64,000 bases of DNA. It comes from Spirodela intermedia (taxonomy: Eukaryota; Streptophyta; Magnoliopsida; Alismatales; Araceae). The stretch lies in contig LR746265.1 in assembly GCA_902729315.2 (NCBI GenBank), positions 6,373,892 through 6,437,891 of the forward strand, given 5' to 3'. The notes beneath the pieces were generated by a model. It had not been told where the DNA came from and did not search any database. It was given only the letters and a program-made list of their open reading frames with translations. A program made the position numbers and the translations under genes. This document shows positions 49,855-61,750 of this stretch, piece by piece. Numbering within the stretch: position 1 is the stretch's first letter; every line of letters starts with the position of its first letter.

Positions 49855-52800
49855 CTACCTTTTCTTCGATTTGTTCCGACTCTTGACTCTTCGTTCGAGC
49901 TGCCGAATCCGCTGGTTGATGACTGAAGATGACTTTCGCTCCTCAGAGGAAGAGGACGGAGAATCAGCAGTCTCTACTGCTGCCTGCTTGGATCCCCCGA
50001 AGAGAGGAAAGCTGGGTGGGGGAGGAGCGGCGCGCTGGGGAGCAGAGATTTCCGGAAGACTCAGGAACGTGCGCACTGCCGGACGCTTGAGGACTGCCCA
50101 AAATATAAGACAGACCGACGATTATAACCATGAAAGGATTCCTCCTGAGTGAGTGAGGAGGAGGGAGGGGGGGGCAGGGGAGGGGGGGGGGGGGTTCAGA
50201 AGCTCACCCATTCCGTATGTGAGGGAAAACAGGTTGGAAGTGATCCAATAGCAAAAGATAGCCTGCAGAATGACGAAGGCTCAGTCAGACACCTTTCCAT
50301 GATTCGCTACTGGATATCATAAGAACGAGCTTTAGACCAACCGTACAAGGTGATCATCTGCTCGCCACGGCACCTTTATGAAACATTTAACAAGATTTCA
50401 AAGCTAAAAAAAGATATCATCTGCTCGTAATCTCATTGAATATCCAATAAATCTGGACTTCGGAGTTGAACGCTAGTTTCTTAGCATGAATCTGTTATTT
50501 CATGCACGAACTTTGGCGTATTTTCCATATTGCATATAATGTGATGATTACGAATATTTATTGTCTTCCGATAACTTTGGACGACTAAGGATATCCTATG
50601 AACATAGTCTAATGATGCAGTATTGATGGCAGGGATTAATACATAATTCTTCATTAAATAATGATTATCCATCTGTTCAACGAAAAATAAAATGCTCCAT
50701 CGTGTTGTACTCACTAGATACTGATGTGAGTTGAAGAGAAGATGAAAAAAAAATTGTAGTAGAAATGCAAAATACCTTTGGAAACGTTGACGTAAACGGA
50801 ATTGTAAGGAAAGCAAGAATTCTGGAGAAGTTCTTCATGGTGCTAGCCATTGGATTCCCTTCCATACCCTCTTGCATATTAAACTACGACATAAAAGATA
50901 TTCAAACACGCATTGAATTACAAAATTATACGAGGAAATCAGAGAGTACAAATAAATGAATAAATAATAAACAATCAGCATATCAGTGTTTCTGCCTTGT
51001 TAAGATTAAAACCTAACCAAATTATTGCAAAACTAACAGACTAATTCGATAATCATGCAATAACGAAAATCAAATGCGACGAGCAACCTCAACATAGGTA
51101 ATGGATGGATAGTTAACTATAAAGTTTACAACCAATACGAAAGATAAGGGCAGGGTGATATGACAAAGAGCTGTGGAGCTTTGATCATTCAGATATACAA
51201 ATTAACTGATCTGAAAGAAGTATCCCCAAAAAGGCTAAGTATACCAAAATGCATTTTTACATTGTTTTTGAATTGTATTCACAATTATTTTATTAAGTTG
51301 ATAAATGGTGTCTTATACAATATCCCTCTCATTTATCAGAAAGTCTCTGCATAATCAACTAATTCCAATTCACAAGGGGGAATACGGATCAGATTGAGTT
51401 GAATTCTGGCAGAATTGAACCCTGCGAGCCTGATTTTAGAGAAGGATCAAGATTTTCGACACAAAGAATCAACTAATTTATATTTCCCAGTCTGATTCCC
51501 ATCCAGATTGCAATGCACAAGGCTGATCTAAGTAACCAATCCAATACAGACGTAAATCCCATTCGGTTCACAAGTGCCTCACAGCAGGGTGCAGAAGGAA
51601 CAAAAGATGAATCAATCCTATTCTTCTTCTTCTTTTATCATTTTTCCTCCACTCTTCTTCATCCTCCACCTCCCATAATCTTCAACGTCAACCCCTCTGC
51701 TTTCTCATTAGCTTGTAAAAAGCTAGGGGGGCTTCTAGAGAAGGTCCAGCTCAGCCTGGAATTATCTGAGCCCAGTGGCCACAGTCGAATCAGGATCAAA
51801 AGGAATGCTTGATAAGCCGACTCTAATACACATGATTAAGGGAAATGGCCAGTTTGTTTAAAAAATTAGATCAGGGATAGTTTCGCAGCACAAGAGTGTA
51901 TGACTCAACATTATTAAAAATTGGTATTTTTGAAATACTTCAATCTTTGCTAGCTCTCAAGCACTGACTTCTCCCCTCTACCTTTCTAGGAGAAGAGGTG
52001 AGCAATGTAGTTCGTTGGTGGCCACAAACAGTTCTTAGTTTTTTTCTTCCACATTTTTGAATTGTTGCTGCAGCAACAGTGGCAGCAATCTCCTTTTTTA
52101 AACATACTCTGATGGCTGCAGCCTGGAATTTCTCCTTCTACTTTTGCTTCTTCTTTGTTCATTCTACACCCTGTTCGCCTCATTTTTTCCTCCCTCCAAC
52201 CATTCAAGGAGGGATAGTCGAAGTTTCACTTGAAATTTCTTCCATAGGCTGGACAGGGGACGTTGACGAACTAAAACTAGGGAATGATATGATTGATAAC
52301 AAGCAGATGTTATATCTTGACTGTAGCAAGAGTCATGATCTACATTTATAACCACAGAAGCAAAAATAAATGAACAAAGGGTAGAATTTGTCATTGAAAA
52401 TGTTTGTCAAGGTTACTTCCACGGTTAAAAGATTCTCCTTTTCACATGTACATATTTATGATTGGAAGATCAATGCTTACCTCCACAGTTGCCAGGAACG
52501 TAAGTGATGTCAATACTGGAAGCATATATAGAGGATCAGCAGTAGTTAAATCACTAAACCAGAAAGCTCCACCATCTTTAAAAGACGGAACTTTCTCAAC
52601 CATGTTCGTTATCTACAAGCAAAAACAACTATTATAAATTAGTGCCTGAACTTTTGAGTGCATTCTTTTTAGCTTAAATACAGATAAAATGACACTTTAA
52701 ATTCAAATAATTTATGGGAAAGAGGACTTTGAAATCTTACAGCTAAATAAAAGCTGATGAAAACAGGCCCTTGAATAAAAAGTCCCTTCAGAGGAGTAAA

Positions 52801-55800
52801 TGGAGTGACCCCATGCCTTCAGTATAAATTTGATGGGACAACAAGTGAGATAACAATAGATCAAAAGTTAACTGTAATTTTTTTTTCAAGATTCCACACT
52901 CCATGGGTAAAGTTTAAAACAACACATGTTTTCATTCTTACTAAACATTCATAGCTCAAATGACAGATGCTGACGTTTCAGGTGGCATACAAAGGAAACA
53001 AACAAAAAGAATGAAGGACAAATATTCCAAAAAAATTATATTATTTGTCGCAATTTTTGGCAATCTAAGTAACAAACTGAGTAAGACAAGTAAAATCATC
53101 TGATGGGTGTAGACAATTACAAGACGAACCTTTCCAATTTGGTCAGAAAAAAGGCAGAGAGAGAGAGAGAGAGAGGAGGTGCTGCTATGCGGGATAGTCT
53201 GTGAAACTTCAACATTTTTTATTCAAATATATATAGTGGAAAGAGGCATCACGAATAACACAGGCGTGGTAACTGGCAGAGAAAAGAACTGGGCTGTGGT
53301 CACTGCTGTTCCCTGCACACTAAGTCCAATGGCACTGGAACAGACATCCAAGACTTAGCCACAATAGCAAGCTCAGGCACCTGTGCGAAGCACTTTGGAT
53401 CCAGATTGAGTATCTGGATTGTCTGAACTTACGTCCAATCAAGAGGAAAAAGGGAGGTCCATTCTGCCCAAAAATATAAAGTATGAAATGATGTTTTATA
53501 AATAATGAAGCCGTAGTTATATGTTAAATAAGGAGGACAAACATTGGTTTTCAACCAGTTTAAAGAAAAATAAACATTTTAACACCCAAGATATAGTTCA
53601 ATAAAAGGGATTTGAGTCTTCTTCCTTTCATTCAGCTGCAAGTTACAGGGGTTGATAAAACACACCTTAAGCTCGACACATAACATCAAATCAAGAACTG
53701 TCAGTTCGAGAGGGATTAGTAGACCTAGGGTATTTTCTTTCCCACATAACTGATTTGATCTGGCATATTCATTCTCTTTTCTTAAGCTTACAAGGGTGGA
53801 CAAGGTTCTCAGTTGACATTGGAAAATGAAAACACTGCAGTCACCCATTTTATCACATATGAGCCTCTCAAAGCATACAACAAAAGCCTTCTGAAACCTA
53901 AAAGCGTTTTCAGAGGTGGTTTCTCAAATTTTTTAAACTATTCAAAAAAATAAAGAAAACATGCTAATCCAACAAAATACTATTTTTATTACCTTTCTTG
54001 AAAGTATACTAGTATAACCTTACTTTACATTTGTAAGAAAAAGATATCCATCATAAAATAAAACGTTCAAAAAATACTACACAGCAAGCAGAGGCATCTG
54101 AAAATGGGTACTTAAACATGAGGGCTTGACGAGTGAAGAAATGGCACTGCAATTTCCTGATGGCCCAGACAGCAATCCCGAACAGATTATGAATGGGCAT
54201 ACCAGGATAAGACCAGAGTCAGGGTTTTAGCACGCTTGGAAGGATATATCAGGTTACAAATGTCAGCCATAGGGTTCAAGTTTTTTTTTTTTTACTGTCT
54301 TTTGTTCACCAGTCTCTCCTCATCAATCTAGCCTGAATGTAACTGGAGACTTATTGGAACAGTATTAATAAGATTTCTATAAATATTAAGGTATCAGATT
54401 TAACAGTATTAATACCATCTGAGAAATTTCTGCTCAAATTGGAACACATGATGCAGGGACTCCAACCCATTTCCGAATCATTGTGAAGAAGGATTATCTG
54501 CAGTAAGAGTTTATACAGCCTCGTGATCGTTTTTTTCTACTTCTTAGAATATATGGTATTAAACAGCAACATCATGTTCTAGTTTTGATGTAACCCCAGA
54601 ACACAGCAAAATGAATCTGTAATGGCAACTAAATAAAACTTACTGTTTAAACAGTTCTTTCATTCGTTTCTGACTCTCTTGAATAGCTTGTGGATCAGTA
54701 CTCTGGAAAAGCATAAAAATTTAGAAAGATGCATATGTTAGGAACAAAGAAATGTATAGCTTGCATAAGATGATGTAGAGTTTTTGTTGATCTAAATGAT
54801 TGAAAGGATAAAAACCGGGCAACAATGAGGTTGAAAATGGTTGCCCCCGTTTCCAAAATATGTTATGGCTCGAATTCGTAATATTCGACTCTAGCCCAGA
54901 AAAAAAATTACGTTTTGCATTTTCTCCTTGATCTCCTCCAGGTGTGGTCTCATTAACTGTACATGAAAAAGAAGAGAACAGGGATGATTACAAATGAGGG
55001 ACTATCTTTAACATTTAAAAAGAAGTCGAAGTGAATTAAAAAAATAAGGATACTTTTAACACCAAAAACGACGCATAGAATTCTGAATAGCATGATCCAA
55101 TGTAACCATGATCCAATGACCATAGAATTCGTGCTTAAAATAATAGAAAAATATATTAAATTTGCATGGCAAAGTAACCATGATCCAATGACCATAGAAT
55201 TCTGAATAGCATAGGCATGGTAAATGTAATTGTCTATGGTCTTTTGTCAGGAAATTATAATACAAATACGGGATAAATTACTGAAAAATATAGCTTTGAT
55301 CTAATTGAACTTTGATAGCCAATGCATTGATGTTTGTGAAAAATAATGCATAAAATTGAGAAAAAGACATACACCGTCCATTATTTTAATCATATTGTTT
55401 AGATACTCCTAGAAATCCATAATTTTTAAGTTATTACGGAATCTGCGGTTGTTTTCTTCATTACTTGCAAAGATCTGAGAAATCTCAATGAAAATAGTTG
55501 TCATCAAGAGGCCCACTTCTAAATAACTGGAATGTGTATAGTCTAAATACAGATGCATATATGAAAACGGTTAAGGACCAACTGTGGGACTGCTTAAAAT
55601 TTCAGAGGCCTGTGTCTAAATAACTGGATTGTGTTCAGCACCGATATCCAGGGGTAGTCCTAGCATTCCTTTTAAGGAAGTGAAATTATCCCACAGTTTG
55701 AAGGATGTATTTATCTGGAGGTTTGGGCCATTAGTAGCACTTGGAACCATGATATTGTGAAAAATGATGGGTATACAGTCAAGCGTAGACATATGACATC

Positions 55801-57393
55801 AATGAGATTTCTAGTGTCACAGCTACATCTTGTATATGCACCCAACCTTAATATTCCAAGAAAGACAGACAAAAACTTCCTCATTTGGTTATATAATAAC
55901 TATACAAGAAGAGAACTTGACGCAGTGCTTATTATAAGGCCGTCACCTTATCTCTGCATAATAAAACAAAAAAAACGCAGTGACATTCTCGCAACCTTTC
56001 TCGCATAATGTTTGAAGCCATTTTCCTATTTCTTTCAATAAAACTGAAAATCAATTTTAAATTAAATTTAACTTTGTCACATAAACTTTCTGCAATATTC
56101 ACTGATATATGAACATTTAAACACTGTCATTAGAGGCCTCAATTACGTTTGCGTCTCTCAAAAAGGGCTCAAGACCCAAGAAAATTTTTCATGACCATTC
56201 TTGAGCGTGCTCATGATGGCAAGATGAGCCTTATAGAACAGAAGGAACAGATTGTTCGGCATACATACGACCTGGCAATCAACAGTTGTGTATTTCTGAG
56301 CACAATGTTTCCACAGAGGTCTAGCCGCCTGTATAGACTCTGTACTAACTACATATCTTTGAAAGAATAAAATAAACCTTTTTTTAAACATCTGTACTAG
56401 AAATCGTGAATTATCAGAAAATTCAGGGGAGGACATTGAGAGAGAAAACATAAGACTGATCCCATTGCCAAAGCTCCCACCCAATTCCATGGGCTACACC
56501 AATGGGATCATGTAATAATGGTAGGTTTACTAGTACCTACATCATTCTTCTACGTGCACTGTTTCTATTAAAAAATCACAGAGTGATACCGATTCGAACC
56601 TAGAAAGATCTTTCATGATACATATATTTTTTATCGAGAGATCTATTAAAAATATCCTTAGGAGAGAGAGGTAGAAGCATACACTCAGCTTAGTTGAAGC
56701 TTTCATTCCATTTATCAGCAACGGGACAGTGGCTGTCCGAATCAAAACAGTCGTCAGGACAATGGCAGCCCACCTGGTTTAAACAGGCCATTCATCGGAT
56801 GTATTGTCGGATGAGTAGAACGCCGACGTAAATTGCAGTAATATGTACGCAGGATCAATAAGTCGAAAACCCACTGACCAATTCAGACCAGTGAACGAAT
56901 GGACGGCATCTATCAAGTGCTGGAGAGCTGCGACAGGAATAGCAGAATCAGCTGCAGCTAACGCTACTTCGCTGGCCACAGGAGCGACTTGTGCTACGGC
57001 GCCGGTAGCCACATCAACGCTCTTGTCCGTCAGTACGGTGGCGATGTCCTTCATGTACTCGACATCACCGGATCCACCGGGACCGGAAGAGTAGTACCTG
57101 CAGACTGACGATTGGAGCCCTGGATAAAGGGAGAAGCCGATACCCCTCCGATCCCGGGAGAGGACACCAAAGTCACCGGGGTAACCAGCAAGAGACCGTT
57201 GAGCGGAGAAGAAGTGACGGGAAGCGTGGGAGGAGAACAACGAAGGCGAGGTAGCCTCAAAAGGGGGAGGCTGGGGATGGTGATCTTCATTCCCATCTCT
57301 ATCGGAGGAAGCGAGGTGGGCAAGAGAGGAGTTGAAGCGCCGGGCGATGCGGTAGAAGCTGCAAGCCAGACTCCTCCGGCTGGAAGCCGCCAT
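49855..57393 (-). CDS. OXA1: Mitochondrial OXA1-type membrane insertase
   Basis: YidC/Oxa1/Alb3-family insertase of the mitochondrial inner membrane, inserting newly made proteins. Exons on the minus strand: 57393-56879, 56773-56683, 54956-54912, 54702-54644, 52816-52741, 52612-52481, 50883-50776, 50262-50208 and 50093-49855; GT-AG, frame continuous, 439 aa. Residues 1-110 form a Ser/Arg-rich mitochondrial presequence (MAASSRRSLACSFYRIARRF). The insertase core follows: HSFTGLNWWAAIVLTTVLIR, TVPLLINGMKASTKL, LMRPHLEEIKEKMQN, KRMKELFKQHGVTPFTPLKG, LFIQGPVFISFYLAITNM, ADPLYMLPVLTSLTFLATVE, FLTIPFTSTFPK and AIFCYWITSNLFSLTYG. The C-terminal tail is basic and rich in Ser and Lys (SVINQRIRQLERRVKSRNKSKKR region), the matrix part that contacts ribosomes in this family. 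Mitochondrial rather than plastid membership rests on the presequence and memory of plant OXA1 proteins. Confidence 0.95.
55102..55202. repeat. 29-bp direct repeat in OXA1 intron 2
   Basis: Copies at 55102-55130 and 55174-55202 share GTAACCATGATCCAATGACC followed by ATAGAATTC. A further TTCTGAATAGCAT pair flanks them (55081 and about 55200). It is a recent small duplication with identical copies. Confidence 0.75.
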
Positions 57394-58181
57394 TAGTGCT
57401 CCGGGAGATCACCGTGGACGAGCCAAGGTGGAAGAAGAAGCTGGGTTTAGGGGTTTCTTCTCTCGCTCCTCCCCTTCTCACGCGTCCCCACATACTCTTG
57501 CTTCAGCACTGTGGCCCAATCCAGTAGGAGGAGTTTGGGCTAAGACAGATATGGGTCGGCCTGTCTGGGGGTATCTGGGCCAATTGCGATTGCCCCATCA
57601 ACCTGCTGCCATCGGATCGGATAGGCCGGCGTGATCGTGATGAGACGGGATCGACCCAATTGGCTTATTTATTTATTTATTATGGAGAATAAAATATACT
57701 GGGCAAGGGAGGCCACGCGTGTCAAGTCGCCACAGAAGTACACGTCTAGAGAATTATAAAATTATAAATCTATTTATATTCATTTAAAATAATTCCAGAA
57801 TTTTTGCATCAAAAGAATTCATTTAATCGATACGCTCCCTATAAAATGAGTGCGAACACGACCCGAAGACTCGTCAAATGGATCACGCGAGCCTCCTCCA
57901 CCCATTATTATACGCTTAACAGTCAACCGCGTCGCGACCAATTCAACGCCGTGGATGGAAAGGTCAACGGCTTCCTTATCATATATGTTCCCCGGCAAGA
58001 GCGACTTTTTTGGTACGTATGATTTTTTTAAAATAACGCGGGAAATATCCCAGAATGAGTAGTTAAAAACAAGAATGAATGATTCTGGGTGCCGCGAGAC
58101 GACTGAATTATGCGCTATCTAAAATGATAATTTTTTTTTTACTTTTGATAATTTTGATCGATAGATTAGAGGTGGATCGCA
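57394..58181. other. OXA1 promoter and 3' flank of the C2 gene
   Basis: About 790 bp containing the OXA1 upstream region (GC-rich near 57394-57650, then AT-rich with a TTTATTTATTTATT run at about 57666-57679). No gene is recognised. Confidence 0.5.
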
Positions 58182-58661
58182 TTACTTCATGCTCTCCCAG
58201 TTTGCGGCCAAAGAGGGCAGTGCAACTCCGGCCCCCGCCCACGGAAGCGCCGGCGGCGGCGGTGGCGGTGGCGGTGGCGCGGGCCGTACTCTGACGGAGA
58301 GATTAATAATCCCATTGTGGTTCCCGTGGGGGTCTCTGAGGCGGTAGCTGAGGAAGTGGAGGTAGCCGGCGGGGAGGAGGCCGCCGTGGAAGTCGGCGGC
58401 GGGGATGGTGACCCGGCCGAGGGTCCGCACGTCGGCGCCCGTCTTGCAGCGCACCTCCACCGTGACGGAGCGCGACGAGGGCGGCATCGCTAGTGTCAGC
58501 CGCTGGTTCCAGTGCGGGTAGCTGCCGCCGTCGGCGCGGAGGGCCGTGGTCGCCTGGTTCTGAGAGTCCGTCCGAAGCGCCACGAACGCGTTCTTCTTTA
58601 TCGGTCGCTGGCCCAGGCTCAGCTTCTCTGCCGACAGCACCGTGATGTCCAGAATCTCCAT
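58182..58661 (-). CDS. BON1-associated (BAP1/BAP2)-like C2 domain protein
   Basis: Single-exon 159-aa protein that is almost entirely one C2 domain. Family members BAP1 and BAP2 bind membranes and the copine BON1, and restrain cell death and defence. The protein reads MEILDITVLSAEKLSLGQR, PIKKNAFVALRTDS, YPHWNQRLTLAMP, VTVEVRCKTG, LGRVTIPAADFHGGLLPAGY and LHFLSYRLRDPHGNHNGIINLSVRVR, followed by a Pro-rich linker of about ten prolines and the short tail AANWESMK. The block PIKKxxF...GHLxFLSYRLRD..G..xGIVNLSV is typical of BAP proteins. The ATG at 58661 was preferred over the in-frame ATG at 58691 because MEI fits the family, and because a TATATA at 58697-58702 would place transcription near 58670. 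It is head-to-head with the COR27-like gene. Confidence 0.85.
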   Translation of the reverse strand: MEILDITVLSAEKLSLGQRPIKKNAFVALRTDSQNQATTALRADGGSYPHWNQRLTLAMPPSSRSVTVEVRCKTGADVRTLGRVTIPAADFHGGLLPAGYLHFLSYRLRDPHGNHNGIINLSVRVRPAPPPPPPPPPALPWAGAGVALPSLAANWESMK

Positions 58662-59401
58662 TCTCTCTCTCTTTCTCTCTCTGGTTTGCACCCTGGTATA
58701 TATTGAGGACAGGAAGAAGGGTACAGGAAAGGAGGGGGAAGCGTTAAGGAAATGAGGTTCGCCGCGTCGTCCACGTATGATGTACGCAGCGTGAAGCGGG
58801 CCCTAACAGCCGGAGCGAGAGATTCGTAACCCGACACGGCGTTGACTTTCTGGGGAACGACTCCCGGTCTCACAGCGGGCGGGAAACGTGTGCCCGTGCG
58901 TGTTTAATATGGTGAAATTGCGAATAGTCGGATTGGCTGTTCGGCGTCTGCGACATCATGCCACGCGCCATCTTGGCGCCTTCCCTCGACTAGCCAGCAA
59001 GATGCAGCGCGCATCCTGTGCTGGACATCAATGGCACGGCGACGATAGGAATCCGCCGGGAGGCGCAGGAGAAGCCGCCGTGGAGGGTATCTGTCGGTCA
59101 TCCTCTGAACCATGCAAGCAATGAGAGCACATATTTTGTCGCCATTTTTTATATTTTAATATTTTTCTTAGAATTATGGAATCTGGGAAAATAGGAAATG
59201 TCTCTATTTTGTCACGCTGATGAAGACAAATGTGACGTAACACAACGAGAGGTGAGAGAGAGACAGAGAGAGAGGAGGGAAGATGTCGACGTCACAGCGT
59301 TGGGATATTTATCCAGTCTGCCGCCAGATCGGAGTCTAGTCGACAAAACGCTTTTGGTTCTCTATTTTATCTGTCGCGATTCCCGAGATGGTCGATGATG
59401 A

Positions 59402-59410
59402 AAAATATCT
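59402..59410 (+). promoter_or_regulatory. Evening element (AAAATATCT)
   Basis: Exact match to the evening element bound by CCA1/LHY/RVE clock MYBs, 109 bp upstream of the TATA box of the COR27-like gene. A one-mismatch reverse copy (AGATATTTC) lies near 59445-59453. Arabidopsis COR27 and COR28 are clock-controlled. Confidence 0.6.
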
Positions 59411-59415
59411 GAGGC

Positions 59416-59421
59416 CACGTG
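59416..59421. promoter_or_regulatory. G-box (CACGTG)
   Basis: Palindromic CACGTG within GGCCACGTGGACG, 6 bp after the evening element. G-boxes are bound by bZIP (HY5, ABF) and bHLH (PIF) factors. The tight evening element and G-box pairing is typical of clock- and light-regulated genes. Confidence 0.6.
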
Positions 59422-59510
59422 GACGCCATAGCTCACCTGCTGCGAAGATATTTCACGGGGGCCGCTACATTATCGGCGCCAGGCTGGGTTTGTGGGGGCG
59501 GGGGCTGCCG

Positions 59511-59516
59511 TATAAA
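59511..59516 (+). promoter_or_regulatory. TATA box of the COR27-like gene (TATAAA)
   Basis: TATAAA 88 bp before the start codon at 59599, which predicts transcription near 59541 and a leader of about 58 nt. Confidence 0.6.
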
Positions 59517-59598
59517 GGGTTACTGTGGAAACGCTGCAGAGCCCCCGGGGGAGCATTCCCGCTTATTCTTCTGTGGAAGAGAGAAAGCCGATCAATCG

Positions 59599-60756
59599 AT
59601 GGAAGATCTGGTGGAGGAAGGCGGCTCTGGAGCGGCATGGACGGACGAGAAACACACCTCCTTCCTCAATTGCTTGGAGGACTCCTTCGTTAGGTGGATG
59701 ATGATGGGAGGAAGGCTCGGATCAGGCGTCACCAGGCCGGATGCGGAGCCTCTGCGGCTCGATCGGCACATGCCAGACGGTGAGGATTCTACCAGGGACT
59801 GCCGATCGCGCAAGAGCGGGAGCCAGAGAGCAGTGGCGCGCCACCGCCATGGTCGGACAGGTAGGATCCGGAGCCTGTGGTCCTCCGATGGTCTTTCCTT
59901 CTTCACATCCGTCCTATTGGAGAGCCTTTGCGTCTCCGATCTGTCCTTGGGAGATCGGAGAAATCACTGCGGGTTGCCGCCTTTGGGGCTGACGTGCTCC
60001 ACCGAAGAGTTTATCGTTGCTGTTACGTTTGACTGTTTAGGAGCAAGAGATTGGTTCCTGTTTCACCTGTAGATGAGGGAAAGTGGAATAAGATCACAAC
60101 CTTCATTACTGCTCACTTCCCTTCTTTTTTTCGTTATCTCATCTTTCGCCGACGAGAAGATCCGTCACGGAATCTGGATTACAACAATTCTGGCGATGGA
60201 TTGTCTCTCGGGGGGGAAGTGGGGGGGGGAGATTGGCACCACCTGACTACTTGTCTACTACATCTGCATCGCTGATCATCTTTTTCCTTTCGTTTCTCCA
60301 ACCCAGACATCGTGGAGAGTCACGGCAAGACAAGGAAACGCTGGCACCGGCGTCAGGCGGACCCTCAGCTGCAGGAAGATCAGGTTTGTTATCATCTGCC
60401 TTTTCATGAATGATCCCCGAGCCGATGAGACCGCCTTCCACGTTTTTGCGAACAACCCCACCAATAAAACTCTCCAGACCGTACAGACGTTTTGGGGTTT
60501 TCCCCAGATATGTCAGTACGGCGATCTTCCTTTTGGTTCTTCTTTTGCAATTGTAACCGACGTCGTCTGCATATGCACTCTCTCTCTCGCTCGCTCATTC
60601 TGACGAGTGATCTCGATCTCGTTCCCTGATTGTACCTGTTCCCTGCAGGTGGTTCCGAGATATGAAGGGACGACGAGCGAAGAGAACGGCAGGCCAAACC
60701 CTACGGATGCCAGGCTCTCCACCTCAGCTGATGACCGGCGATCGACGGAGAATTGA
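59599..60756 (+). CDS. COR27/COR28-like cold- and clock-regulated protein
   Basis: Small nuclear-type regulator of the COLD-REGULATED 27/28 family, which links cold, circadian and light signalling in Arabidopsis. Exons: 59599-59860, 60307-60383 and 60649-60756; GT-AG, in frame, 148 aa. The diagnostic motif is AAWTDEKHTSFLNCLEDSFV at about residues 12-31 (family WTDEKHxxYLxxLEASFV). The basic region KTRKRWHRRQ in exon 2 and the second family block EDQVVPRYEG across the exon 2/3 join follow. The ATG at 59599 was chosen because it lies 88 bp after a TATA box and begins MEDLVEEGG just before the motif; the longer upstream frame in this phase would add unrelated sequence. The last 17 codons including the stop (60706-60756) lie inside a large inverted repeat, so the C-terminal end may be repeat-derived or, conversely, the repeat's source. 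Confidence 0.82.
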
Positions 60757-61656
60757 GAGAAGACATTTGGCATTACTTTCCCAGAAGCAGCTGGTCTTGT
60801 ACATGAGAAGTAGACGCGTAGTAGGACCATCGAGTGGCCGCATCAGTTGTAGCCGTCGTGAGCCGTAAGCAGCTGGTGGGAACAAGGCTGCGGGCGGGGA
60901 GGGAGAGTCTCTTACATAATGCATCATTTACCGCATCTGTTGTAGCCGTGGTAGAGGGGAGAGAGAGAGAGAGAAAGAAAGTTTCTTACATATTTACCAC
61001 GATTGCCATCGTAAAATATCATAGGAAAATATCTTGTCGCTTTCATGGTACATCAACTAACGGTCTCTCTTGATGGCCGCGCCCGCATGTCATGTCGACA
61101 TGATTAATTCAAACGGTTATATATCGAATAAATGAGTGCAATTTTTTAAGATAAATATTAGCAAGTTTAGGTTTTCCTCACAAATTAATGGCACATTTTT
61201 CTTCTAATTATAGATCTCATGATCTTATGTGACAACTGAAGTGAAATGATAGCATTTGAGTGCATAAACAAAGAGAAAATATCCAAAGTTATGAAGAATT
61301 AATTGTTTTTGGCTCTATTATTGATATTATGGTGTGATTTCTATCTTACAATAGGTAGAAATTAGGTGTTAAGCCTCTTAAATAATCGGATCAATAGAGA
61401 TGTGAATGAGTAGGAAAATAATTACTACCCCCTATGAAAAACTTTGTATGCATACACAAACTTACATTCTCACCTGATGACAGTGACATCATTTCATGTC
61501 ACCATGATTATTTAGGACAATTATACATTGAATAAATGAGTGTAAATTTTAAGATAAATATTTATTATGTTTAAGAGATGGCCCAGCCGTTCTCCGATGA
61601 GCGGCATGTCCCCTAAGGTCAGCCATCTTCTAGAGTTTCACCGTCATGATTTTTTC
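60706..61656 (+). repeat. Inverted repeat, left arm (copy A)
   Basis: About 951 bp whose reverse complement recurs at 61751-62674. It begins GATGCCAGGCTCTCCACC inside exon 3 of the COR27-like gene, includes the stop codon and the 3' flank, and ends near TCACCGTCATGATTTTTT. Near-continuous identity, roughly 90% by eye, was followed along the whole arm. A 94-bp unpaired centre (61657-61750) separates the arms. Confidence 0.93.
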
Positions 61657-61750
61657 ATCCTAGGGTTTTACCAAATGAAGATGGCAATAGGTTAACGCTT
61701 CAAAAGCCAACCTGGTGTACATAGAGCCTGCTGACTTCGTACCGTAGGAC

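Larger units (their letters stand above)
58662..59598. promoter_or_regulatory. Shared promoter of the divergent C2 and COR27-like genes
   Basis: 937 bp between two diverging start codons. Sites seen: TATATA at 58697-58702 for the C2 gene; CCGCGT at 58762-58767, a CAMTA-type core; AACGTGT near 58885; GACGTCAC at 59288-59295; an evening element, a G-box and a TATAAA for the COR27-like gene (listed separately). A GA-rich tract lies at about 59250-59280. Motif calls are by consensus only. Confidence 0.5.

Noticed and set aside
59419-59598. Longer N-terminus for the COR27-like protein from ATG 59419
   Set aside because: This start precedes the TATA box at 59511, and the extra residues show no family similarity.
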